A stretch of 64,000 nt of DNA from positions 47,430,851-47,494,850 of the forward strand of contig OZ038384.1 of NCBI GenBank assembly GCA_964036045.1. Reading direction: 5' to 3'. The first letter of the stretch is position 1, and each line of letters begins with the position of its first letter. This document shows, in pieces, positions 44,601-53,934 of this stretch. A model generated the notes under the pieces. That model did no database searches. It worked only from the letters and a program-made list of their open reading frames with translations, and was not told where the DNA came from. The position numbers and the translations under genes were made by a program. Origin of the DNA: Eutreptiella sp. 'Long Island Sound 2002'. Taxonomy: Eukaryota > Euglenozoa > Euglenophyceae > Eutreptiales > Eutreptiaceae.

Positions 44601-44670
44601 GGCAGGGATCATAAGGGCCCAAGTCCCCGGGTCGGCGGTAGGTAGGGGCAGCAGGTACGCCTCTGCTACC
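41641..44670 (-). CDS. gag: Element 2 Gag polyprotein
   Basis: An uninterrupted frame of more than 1,000 codons. It is formally open from 44,757 inside the LTR, but the functional start is probably an ATG after the primer-binding site. In order it has a Cys-rich N part (CERRCRKACNL), an acidic/Arg-rich region, a coiled coil (about 43,890-43,690, EELRAERDRYRENLELALEK), a capsid-like retrotransposon gag domain (about 43,040-42,300, YYDGNPSNLDDF to KLNAKNEA) and a variant zinc knuckle CX2CX10HX2C (GCWVCYG ... DHRQC, about 42,000-41,950). It ends in a Gly/Lys-rich basic tail. Gag forms the virus-like particle and binds genomic RNA. No stop or shift was seen. Confidence 0.85.
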   Translation of the reverse strand, partial: GSRGVPAAPTYRRPGDLGPYDPCPSTLRVRIVDSVETTPEIGAIDEPRRSRAWRTPEVEARREVQHSGRGGRDMEDLVSMCERRCRKACNLRSAAEDSDEACHSGSSRGRARRYRKRGSPKSAARDAGAMDTDPSPVRLRESEGHSEGYRTAYEPPSESETPAPIARAHRAPERALQHDAEGLERPARARTAPVPRHTGPETDAIGDTPMADESEVPGTAGCAESGGKHAACHSERVSFLMGKYPKMGMDAIVHRLDRLDNAKDGLEEDVVGILDDQSAAEEDMEELRAERDRYRENLELALEKQQRVVDSLLHLVEDMSGRLERLEELQPLASGPELPVKPAAVELVERVKTLRSAMEKPMGGPAEAPYAPPRVDPGALPFVPMFSESTMLGEHTAPAGSMRKGHVTTDPRSLTVQMSHAAQDVPITTNMVVYAEEKIEIQNKTMQGRTMGSADGHGQGHPSGNLWAKDPSTGIWTADGASSSRIPNPMGSGPTGPHSMEERDVRGVYSHPPATGGIRLGGVVAGDVGDAIKIDDLRGIKIPYYDGNPSNLDDFILDWEDFAEEVVSEMRGAPRDKWVCRTFPHRLAQDPKEELRDQIREGLIRTEQTCLQWLEDEERVDAPNQKLEDLWSIPLPLDRGELRVREWNRYLRKYRRCLKLVEDWNEASEIRHLLKDVLPGNWKRRVEDEEKKRAKKRVAVRIMAAEDTHAGIVEFFRRNLGEPNRMLGLKNAVYVEVFGDSMGQRLLRLNNVEWRRGEPLRMQVIFARMSLDEIVKYITVELKLNAKNEAHVQDRHGHGQRGHREDRHHREIQEDTANSAEDGSGGGQDHWTGSREDHEEAHFFAFVAHNVRNHGQDRSRCSQVGPNKSRAPRRIGNPPLSFREYRSQHDGCWVCYGKGNNHAHDHRQCKVYEAGRKAYFAAHPEKKPKEQRISDWKAKGGDGGKGQGKGQGKGGGRGYGGGPGQDRRVRSIEEVAEDMLRTLEELKAQQRGRQSPCGSQRGVAAGSQV
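44653..44670 (-). promoter_or_regulatory. Element 2 primer-binding site (initiator-Met-like)
   Basis: On the - strand the first bases after the 5' LTR are TGGTAGCAGAGGCGTACC. TGG pairs with the universal tRNA CCA end, and TGGTA-CAGAG resembles the initiator-methionine primer site common in plant LTR elements (usually TGGTATCAGAG), with one difference. Confidence 0.75.
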
Positions 44671-47039
44671 ATTAAGAAGGTCCCTACCAGGACCGGCCCC
44701 CGCTGTGCCCCTTCCGCCTGTTACCCCTGCTGATTTACTCCGGATCAACGATTGCATTTCTCAAAATCCTCAAAGTCCAAGGTCCAAAATCCGAAAATAT
44801 AGAAAATAAAATCCTCCTTCAACCCTGAATAGCAACTAGATCCCACAAATACAGCAATGGCCCAACTCACAATCCGAATCAGGCTGCGGGCTTTCGTTCA
44901 GCACACCGGTCGTCTCACGGTGGCGGGCATGTACAAGAATTGCACCAAGGAAGAAAGCCCTGAAATTGGCATATGAACACAAATAAAGCAAAGTTGGGGA
45001 AAGAGGTAAACATACACATTCACAGCCATAAACCCCTCATTCCCTGGACTCAAGACCTTCCCTTGACTCAACAACATATTGCCCTGACCCAGGTCAAATG
45101 AGATGGCTGAATGCCATGTGTCAGAAGTCACTACATAAACCCCAAAAATGTGTTCACTCCCAAGCCTATACATCCTAGCCCAATAGGGGAGGTGGCGTGT
45201 CATGGCCTAGAGTGGCACTCAGGTCCATGCCCTACCCTGACAAAACCTTGGTTGGAACTTGGGGTCAAATGGGCTTGGAGATATGCCCCATGAGTTTGAA
45301 CTCATAACATGCGAAAAAAATGCCAATTCACACCATATTGGCCATATATCAAATATATGCTCAAAATTCAAGTTACCACTTATCCGAAGGCTCAAAGCAT
45401 GCATGGAATCGAAGTCCAGTATTCATGGAGGATAGAGACCAAAGACCAATGCCCATGTACATCCCCACTTTACCCTCGAAACCCCTTCAGATATGGGCGC
45501 CACGCACTGCCCAAGTCAGCCCATGATCTTGAGACCAATTCTTGTGATCCTTCGTGCGCCAAGCGGAATGGAGTACACGATCCGGCATATGGTGGTGTTC
45601 AACTTCAAAGCATATGCCAACATATGAACAACATACCGTGGTTCGACTCCCCATAGGCTTCTTGCTGTTTGCCGACCAGGTAAGTACACAAAACGCAAAA
45701 ATGAGCAAAAATTGAGGTCAAAAACATGAAAATATGTCCAAATACAAAGTTGTCATGATAGTATATCTCTATGCTCACCCATGGTATTCGCTCATGGTTC
45801 AATACACAAATGATTGGAACCATTTGCGAAATTTTTCCACACTTGGATCCCCAATCAGGCGCATGGAGATACCTTCGCCACCCATATCTACATGCCCCAT
45901 GAAAATGGGAGTGCACTCATGGATCTCTTTGCCAAACATACCATGAGCAATACATACGCGGTAGACTTGGTCTAGCGCTTTGATTTCCACAATTGAGACA
46001 TGGGCAAAACCCTTGTCACGTATGGCTTCCCATCTCTTCGGCCACACGAAGATATATAACATGGGCGTGAGCATATCAAGACATATACCATGCATATACA
46101 ACATACCCTCAAAATGTGGCTCCCACCATGATATGCCATGTCCCTCCATGGACATAACTTCACATTAAAAATACGTAGGAACCCAAGGAAAATATCTATG
46201 CAACCCCAACACTCATGCGATACACTCGAAAGTCGCAATAAAATATTCGGTTGCACGGTCCAAGAGTTATATATCACTTTATACCCTCTTGACCATTATC
46301 CCTTGCTCCACCAGGCATGTGTACACACCAAAGGCGTTTGATGCTTCTTAAATTAACTTGAGACCAATGCGCTTGCAACGCAACCTACTTTTTTCTCTTT
46401 CCTCACACTCGCGCGTAGATATGGCCCTTCAAAGTGGTCCCACGATTCAATTTTGTTTCCCTTATATCTCCAAGTCAAATGGGTGGCAAGTATAAGGGAA
46501 ACCTGATTCGGGCATAGGGAAAAGAGTATGACCACTCGAAGAAGACAAAATCAAGTGCGGCGATGTCGAAGTTGAAAATCCGATTTCGACAACGCGAAAA
46601 ATTCAGATTTAAATTTCGAGTGCTTGTTTAGAAAATTGCGGAAGCAACGAACCCTTTGCTGATGAAATCTGACCCTTCAACGGAGTATCCGCCAAAATAT
46701 CTGGAAATAACAGTTAACCAATCGGTTAACGCAAAATCGCGAGCCAACTGACGGTCGCCGATAGATTGACCATCAGAACGAAAGGCTGAAAAATTACGGA
46801 AACATCATGATAATAAAACCCTGTTGATCCCTGATATTCTGATATATAAATCTCAGCCGGCAGCACCCCGGTACTGAATATGGCCGCCCATAGCCGGAAT
46901 GGCCAAACCTATCACACTATGACATCGGGTTAGATCAGGTGGATGCAAGAGTATGATATCAGCCAATGGCGGCTTGCCGGCGCATAGATACACACCCCAA
47001 GTGACCCCAAGATGGCCACGGGGGTCCGAACCGGCTTCA
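44671..47039 (-). repeat. Element 2 LTR (5' LTR on - strand)
   Basis: 2,369 bp and colinear with 33,816-36,181, with scattered substitutions and one short diverged patch near 45,825-45,840. It is followed directly by the CTAG target duplication. Confidence 0.92.
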
Positions 47040-48647
47040 CTAGCTATCTTTCCCCTTGGCGGAAACACAGCGCACAAAAATTGGCAAAGAGCAACATGCA
47101 CCAAATCAGTTCTTCCGTGGACCACCGATCCCAAGGAGAGGATAGATTGGGACGTAGCCTATTTGAGGAGGGTTTTTGTACCCTTTGCAAGTCGCCCTTC
47201 ACATTGAAGAAGGGGCGCAAAAAACACCGGGGGTCAAATCAGGGGGAGAAGGAGATGCACAGCATTTTTGTCAAAAAGAGGAAAGGCCGTCCCGGACGTG
47301 GTCACACCAAACGTTGTATCTCCGATTCTCAAGAGAGATGGACTTTCGGCTTTTGCATGGAAGTTGCCCCAAACTTTCAGTCCCATTAGCAAAAAAGGTT
47401 GGGGTTCCAAGAGTGGGAAAGAGGATTTTGACACCTCAACCTTTGGGGCACATAAAAGATGGGAAAAAATGTCAAAATGCCAATATTGGGACACATATAC
47501 TGACCAGGCGCTAAAGCCCAAATAATATGGCATATAGCTGAATTGAAGGACCCATAGTAAGTGTTCTCAAACATACTTACCATGGGTCAAGTTGTCCCTT
47601 GATTCCCATGTGGATTCCTGCATGCATATAGGCGCGTGTGCAAAATGAAGAAATGGCACACCCGCTCACAACACAATATTGTACGAAATAAGACACAAGG
47701 TTAGAAAAATCAAAGAAACTATGCACCATGTTATTCGTGGTCTCTACTTTCCACATTGCCTTAATTCAAGGCTAAGACTGCCAATGGCTTCGAGAACTAG
47801 CTTTGGCGCCACGGGCATCTTCGCCCAAATTTCGAGAAAAACTCGTCTTTTTGGCAGACCATGTTCTGGTACACATTGAATTGCTTCGAGCGATCGTACA
47901 GCTAGCTCCAAAACCAAAAGTGACCTCGGGCTTTCCGTCTTGTGAGCAGTGTGTGAATTGTTTTACGTGCATGCTCACAAGTACACAAAGTTAGTGTTTG
48001 CGCACGAACAGACCTTGGGTTTTTGACACCCTTCCATAGCCGAAATCACCCTTCTAAGTCGCTTCCCCAAAGGAAGCTATATGCCCATGTGAAAGGGGCA
48101 TGAGAGGAAGGCAAAGGGGGGAGATGTAGAGTTCCGAACAAATTCGTGGTTCATGGTAACGGTGAGTTCAGTTGCTTCAAAAAAAAACCTTGCGCGTCGA
48201 TCTTCTCCCTGACGCGTCGCTGAACAATTCTGGTGAGTACACGGGCTGAGCGTACATGAAAAGCCCTACAGATCCAGCCCTAAACTTTCTTTCCAGCCTC
48301 AAATGTACAGGAGGAAACTCCACAACAAAACTCGCCAAGGAAATTTGGCGCCAACACGCGCGCAAGCAACGACGATCGGCGATTCCACGGTGATTGGAAA
48401 ATGCGTCAGAATAATCGATTTCAATCGATTTCCAGCAATAATTGAGCATCATAAGAAGGGTATTTGGATTCCTGATCAATTTGTTCGATTGGGCAGGTTA
48501 GGGACGACATCCGTCCCATCCCAGTTCCCATGCCACTGCAGACAACATCAAGTCACATGTGAGACGAGGAACTACCGGACGGGGAAAATTAGACGGTCAC
48601 CATATGGGCCACGGGGCCCTGGGCACCGATTCAGTACGCCCACTTCA
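47040..48647 (-). repeat. Third LTR-like sequence, right part
   Basis: This continues the sequence cut at 33,815. Near 48,350-48,440 it has GGCGATTCCACGGTGATTGGAAAATGCG and ATCGATTTC words that parallel the end region of the element 1 LTR (16,325-16,380). It ends GCCACGGGGCCCTGGG...CACTTCA at 48,647, like GCCATGGGCC...CGCTTCA in element 1. Short frames within it have no recognised domain. Confidence 0.45.
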
Positions 48648-49570
48648 TGCAGTACGGCGGGTATGGAGAGATAAATTGCCCGCTCATCAGAAACAAGGAC
48701 GTCCAACTCCTGAAGGAACGAGAAGGTTAGACGAGAACTGGAAAAGGACATCGGAAATGGAGGACATCGCAAAGGACTGCAACACATGATCATAGTGCAG
48801 TCCCTGTGCTGGAAGCTCAAAGACCATACGCCGGCGCCAGAGGTCATGGCATACCGCCCTTTGCGGAGAGCCGTCGAACACCTGCACAAAGGGATGGTGT
48901 GCTGAGAAGGAAGGTTTGGAGGCGTGCGCGGCAGATGTGACGGACACAAGTCTCCAGGAATGTCTCAATGGCATTCATCAGGTATGACCCATATATAACC
49001 ACAATGGCGGTGCAGCAACAGCCCGACCGGCAGGTAACGCAGGCTGTGGGAGAGATGGAGGCGGCAGAGGCGGATGCTGATGAGCAGAGGGAGCACCTAT
49101 GGGGAGAAGACAGAAGGGGACACGGCAGATGTGAGAGTGGACTGAATAGATCAACCGGGAGGGAACAGATGCCAGACACAAGGTTAGAGAGGGTGGAGCC
49201 GGGGAATAGTATGGACGGCTGGCAGGACAGAGAGCAGAGGAGGTCACTGGCGTTGGTGGGAGAGGGGTGACGGCGTGTACCTGCGATTAGATCATCAGGA
49301 GAATCGGATACTGACGCGGCGCGGCCAAACGATGGACAGCAGGCCAAAACGAGACAGTCCATGGGAGGAACGAGGCGAGCAGCAGAAGATGCGGAAAAGG
49401 AGCTGCAGCTGATGGACACCAGCGAGGCAGGAGCCCACAAGGCACGCGAGCAGAAGGCGCACGGAGCAACACGACGTGGGAACGGGACGAGGGGCATATC
49501 TAGCGGCAGGAAACTGTACAGAGTAAGAGGTGTCCTGGAGGATTCCGCACCCATGGAGATAGATTCATAG
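48648..49570 (+). pseudogene. Unrecognised coding remnant, charged and Glu/Arg-rich
   Basis: Several + strand frames look protein-like but are shifted against each other: INCPLIRNKDVQLLKERE (from about 48,668), VQSLCWKLKDHTPAPEV (from about 48,800), EKEGLEACAADVTDTSLQECL (from about 48,905) and the frames 48,968-49,270 and 49,361-49,570 (MEAAEADADEQREHLW; EDAEKELQLMDTSEAG). Composition suggests a gag-like or ORF1-like protein of an old retroelement. No known motif is visible. Small GT-AG introns (for example 48,982-49,015) are possible. Confidence 0.3.
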
Positions 49571-51240
49571 ATAAGGGCGGCCAGCAACACAGTCTCGCCT
49601 CACCTCCCCTTGGTAATTTAAAAAGTGGCTGTCTCTGGCAGGAAAGCGAGCTCCCCACCATTGGTTACCCTGCGGTCCCACCTCACGCTCCAGAAATTCA
49701 CCCAGCTTCCCCTGCATCCTGACCAGCGGTAGATTTTCCTTCTGGTACGGCCCTGATGGGTGCTCCTTCCAGTCCCCTTTCGAAGATTCCTCAAGTCTAT
49801 GCCCCCCCAGCACAGCCATTCCCGTGCCTGCAGGTGGGTTTCCTCATGATAGCAGTCGCCCACAGCACAGCATTTCTTTCAACCACATTCAACCACTCCC
49901 CGTTCCTCATGGCCTGGAGTACCCACAGCGCTGCCAGATGCCCTTGATTGTTGTCCATTTGTGGTTGGAGGCGAGGGGGCGACAGTTACCAAGTTCCCCT
50001 AGCCCCGCCCACAGGCAAACCTACGCGTACTCAGGCCACTGACCTCGAGGCCTAAAGATTAACCCTCACCCCTGAGGACACCTCACGGCGGACCCAGAGT
50101 CCAGGTTATTTTCCGGACTTCCTGTAGCCACGCTCCCCATGGTTGGCCCATGGTTCCCCTGTCCATGGTGACCGGTTGGTCCATCAGACGGGACTGTTGC
50201 TTTGTGTCTACTACTGCCTCTACCCCCTTGCCCGTGGCTCTGCAACTACGCCATGAGTTCGCCTTGCCAAGTGAGAAAAATTGCTTTTCATTGAGGGTCG
50301 CCTTATTGTCAGTGTACTGTGTTTGCTGTGTGACTGTGCTGTGTGTCGTTATCAGAATTGCATGTCCTCTGTCGCCGCAGCTGTTGCCGCGATCTGTCAG
50401 TATCTGGATCATTCTGTCGTCATCTGTGATTTCATTCCTGATTAAATAGTGTTTGGATTCCATTTGGAATTGCGAGACGCATCTGAATATTTTGGGTTTG
50501 TTCTGAAAGATCCTTTGTATGTGTTGCACACTTAATGCAAGACTCGCAAGATGGATACATGCTGGCCTTGTGTGTTGCGTGTGTGGTTATGTATTGCGTG
50601 GGTATCATGCTTGCCCATGACTCTTACCTTATCCACATCGAGTTTTCCTCTGTTCACAGCGCCATTGGTTAGTGGTGCACGGGGATAGGATTAGGGACTA
50701 GGTATTAGTATGTAGTATGGCGAGCTAAGACTTTTTTGGGTGTACGTTTGATGGTAGATCCCAACAAAGACTTGTTATTATTGCATACTTGGCATGGCAA
50801 GTGACTCACCTTTGTGAGTGTTGTGGCACGCTTTGCTTTGCCTTGTTGGTGAGCCTGATTTTTGTATGGTTTTCCTTATTTCTAAACAAACATTTTTATC
50901 TTTCATACACTAATGCCAAAATTGGAGTAAAGGCGTTTTTCTTTCTCATAGCAGAATTGCTTGCAAGCCAAAGCTTGTCCCTTTTGGGATATGCAGGGCT
51001 CGCCCATCCTGCGCCGTCTCCTATGTTATCTCCTTTTAGCTTGTGCAAAATTGGCAAAAGAGAAAGAGATGCTAAGCACCACGGACTATAAACGACACGA
51101 CACACATGAGAAGAAAAAATTTTATGAGCCCATTACTTTGTTTCTTGGATAATGTTGTAATCATCGCAAATTTGGAGCTTGCGCTGTGCTTGCTTTCGTT
51201 TCATAGTCCATAGGATATTTGAGCTTGGAAGATTTGCAAT
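49571..51240. other. No gene recognised
   Basis: Mixed sequence. A - strand frame of 148 codons (50,529-50,083) and two shorter ones (49,863-49,565) have no recognised domain. From about 50,450 the sequence becomes T/G-rich with short hydrophobic + frames (50,789-51,091), probably non-coding. Confidence 0.35.
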
Positions 51241-51265
51241 AGCCTAGCCTAGCCTAGCCTAGTCT
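51241..51265. repeat. AGCCT microsatellite
   Basis: Four perfect copies of AGCCT followed by the variant AGTCT. Confidence 0.85.
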
Positions 51266-51399
51266 AATATCCCCGTGCACCATGAAATTACCCCATCTCC
51301 ATGGTTGTGTTCAAATGCGCCAAGGATAACACCATGTTCATCATGGTTTCCTTAGACATTGTGGCTGCCAATGTCACCGTTGGTGGATGTTTGGGGTAC

Positions 51400-52166
51400 T
51401 TTGAGAAGAAGGACAAACGAAAAAATTTCGAGACAATGGGTCCATGATGGTACTTCGAGAATAAGCAGAAACGAAGGTATCTCGAGACAATGGATCTACA
51501 AAAACGTTCGTGATAATGGATACGTGGTGGTACTTCAAGAAGAAGGAGAAGGAAAAATCTTTCTTGAGGATTGGGACATGAAGGTATTTTGAGATACGAA
51601 GTATGAGTACAGGGAGACAATTTCGTGATGCTCGAGATACGAGGTTTGGGTACGAGAACACTTCAGTGAGATGCTAGACTATTTCATGATGCTCAAGACA
51701 CGAAAGATGCGTACGAAGAGATTTCCAAGAGATACGAGGATATTTCGTGATGGTCGAGGTACCAAGAAGGAGTAGGAAGAAATTTTTGTGAAACCCGAGG
51801 AAATTTGATAACGACAGAGATACAAAGATGAGTTCGAAGGAGCTTTGGTGAGACCCGAGGACAATTCGTAACACCGGAGATACAAGGAACAGTGCGAAAA
51901 TATTTCGATGAGATCTGAGAGTATTGATATGGAAGATTGCAACAACCTTCGCGAAGACTGATACGAAGAATTTCATGAATCTTCGAGAGAATGGATACGA
52001 AAAGAATTTGGGAGAACCTTCGAGAGGATAGATGCCAAACAAGATTTCTAAAATCCTCCGAGAGGATGGATACCGAGAGGGATTTCGTGAATCTTCGAGA
52101 GAATGGATATGAAAAGAAATTTGCAGAACGTTCGAGAGGATGAATACAAAAGGAGACTTCCATGAA
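51400..52166. repeat. Degenerate repeats resolving into a 37-bp tandem array
   Basis: From 51,981 the word CTTCGAGAG recurs with small changes at 51,981, 52,018, 52,056, 52,093 and 52,130, that is every 37-38 bp. Each copy is followed by GATGGATAC-like and GAATTT-like words. Left of this, to about 51,400, more diverged copies of the same words (TTCGTGATG, GAGATACGA, GAGACCCGAGG) occur at irregular spacing. Confidence 0.75.
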
Positions 52167-52189
52167 AATGAATTCCCATGTTGATTGGA

Positions 52190-52830
52190 GGAGTCTTTCC
52201 ATCAGTTAACCATATCGAGGCCAAGATGGGGACAGTATTTGCCCAAGTCCACTACGCGCTTCGTTTTGGAAGTGCTTGTGCTGTTCCCAACAAGGTTTCC
52301 TACTACATCACCGACAGTATTGGGTTGCTGCCAGAGGGCTGACGCTGTGCATGATTGGTCCAAAACAATGTGGATGGTAACCCTAACATATCAAAAGCCG
52401 TGCAAGGAGAGCCTAAGACCCAGAAAAATGAGGGTGGTTACATTAAGCGCTACACCATTGGCTCGATGGTGACGATGCCTATGGTGTGTGTGCACGGCCT
52501 CCACATGACGGAGGTGAGTGCTATCGCCTCGCACGTTGGACCCATGCCCGCCACGCTGTTGGATGTTGTCCTGCACTACCAATCTGTTTGGGCCTTCCGA
52601 GGAAGAGCACGCTGGAGGCGCTTTGGTCTTCTTCCAAGTGAGGTTGGGGCCAACCCTTCGGAGACACCACTCCCAGCAGGGGAAAATTGAGAACAATTTC
52701 TCCGACGTGATGAAGCTCCTCGGGAGCCACGTGGAGCTGAAGTTCAAAGGTAACGCTGTAGACAACCAGTTCACGGAGATCATTAACCTGCCTGAAACGA
52801 TATCTGCGTCTTTGGAGAGCACAAGATGAA
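52190..52830 (+). pseudogene. Probable N-terminal remnant of the PEPCK-like gene
   Basis: Plus-strand frames 52,355-52,690 and 52,518-52,829 contain protein-like segments (GGYIKRYTIGSMVTMPMVCV; KIENNFSDVMKLLGSHVEL, GNAVDNQFTEIINLPETI) in shifted frames. They directly precede the recognisable PEPCK-like part and are in the same orientation, so they are probably earlier exons or frames of the same gene. On their own they match nothing recognised. Confidence 0.3.
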
Positions 52831-52919
52831 GTCGAGAAAGCCCCAGAGCTGAAGAGAAGTCGCTCGAAAATGTTCAGCAACCATTTCTGCATGCATTGAT
52901 CTGGATACTCTATCCATGG

Positions 52920-53380
52920 GGAGAAGCACGCTGTGTCTGGCACGTATACCCTTGTTGGCCTTGAGCCACATGCCACATGCTGGCACAAGCCTTGCACAGT
53001 GTCAAGGGGAGGTAAGTCAGAAATTTCCAAGAGCATGCAGTATGCTATGAAAACTTGCAACGTGTTTGTGGGTGGATTCGCCAACGACAAGAAGAAAATG
53101 CAAGAAATGTTCGACAAAATCAGCAAGCGCTTGGGCGAAGATGTGTTTAACAAGCACATCACACCGGGGACCGTCATCAACCTGTGCTGCCCGGCAATGA
53201 GTGGCACGCTGCGTGGAACCAGTGGTTAAGCAGTAATGAAGACCGCCTCTGCACCATTGCATTCGCAAGCAAGTGTCATTGCAAGGCTTCATGGGGTAAG
53301 GACTTGCAGAGCCATTTCCACCTGGATGTGGTCAATGGCACCCAGGGCAACAAGCTTCTGATTGAGGTAGGGTAGGTATC
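52920..53380 (+). pseudogene. PPi-type phosphoenolpyruvate carboxykinase-like, first part
   Basis: Frame 52,933-53,229 encodes VGLEPHATCWHKPC, and then SRGGKSEISKS. After a frameshift near 53,180-53,195, frame 53,184-53,375 encodes NEWHAAWNQWL, SWGKDLQSHFHLDVVNG and GNKLLIE. These match in order the conserved core of the diphosphate-dependent PEPCK family (EPHA.CLH, SRGGKSEISKS, YNEWL, EWG..WR.HF.VD..NG), which interconverts oxaloacetate plus PPi with phosphoenolpyruvate in the cytosol. After ATTGAG a GT follows (53,378), a possible splice donor. The frameshift suggests a pseudogene. The identification is from recalled motifs and needs a search. Confidence 0.55.
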
Positions 53381-53934
53381 TTCGGGAGCTCGGGATGCCT
53401 CTTGTGACAATGCAGGAGGAAGGTCTTACCAAGGGGATGTCCTGTCCCTCCAACTGCCCTAGTTCAGGTGCCTCTTAAGCCGCTCGCGCAGGTGCCTGGG
53501 AAGGCAGTGTGGCGGCCACCCAGTCCAGGTGTCCCAATACGGAGGGTATCCCCACATGTGTCCATTGGTAGGGCCACGTGCCCCCTCCTTTGGGCGGCAG
53601 CTCTGGGGGCTGCCCAGCCGTGTTGACTATCTCTCACCACAAAGGGTATTGATCCCGCTAGTGTACGGTACGACCGCCTCACCCTTGTCGCTTGAGTTGC
53701 GGGGCCTCTCTGCCTGGCAGGCGACCCCCTCCTGGACTGTGTACCGGCTCGCCTGTCAATGGTTGCTTCCGTGGCTCCGGTTGACGTTTGCCATCGTCCC
53801 CGATGCAGCCTGGCCGGGTTCGGACGAGTGGCCTTGGGGTACCGCCCCTGCTGCTGGCCCAGTGGATCGGCTGGGTCGCCCCAGTGCGTCCGACCCATGG
53901 GGTGTTTCGTTCTTTCCTGTCCCTCGGCCGCCCT
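53381..53934. other. Spacer or intron start before the minisatellite
   Basis: A unique-looking stretch between the PEPCK-like exon and the 65-bp array. The + frame open here (53,529 onward) runs into the array and has no recognised domain. If the gene was spliced, this lies in a large intron. Confidence 0.4.

Larger units (their letters stand above)
33816..47039 (-). mobile_element. Element 2: near-complete Ty3/Gypsy chromovirus
   Basis: LTRs at 33,816-36,181 and 44,671-47,039 flank an 8.5-kb internal region. The target duplication is CTAG (33,812-33,815 and 47,040-47,043). The internal part has a primer-binding site, one gag frame of about 1,000 codons, an in-frame UAG and then pol (protease, accessory domain, RT, RNase H, integrase, chromodomain) in the same frame, and a polypurine tract. 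Pol is broken only by two nonsense codons. On the - strand the LTR starts TGAAGCCGG but ends CTTCTTAA, not CA. LTRs differ by a few percent in stretches compared by eye. Confidence 0.93.
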
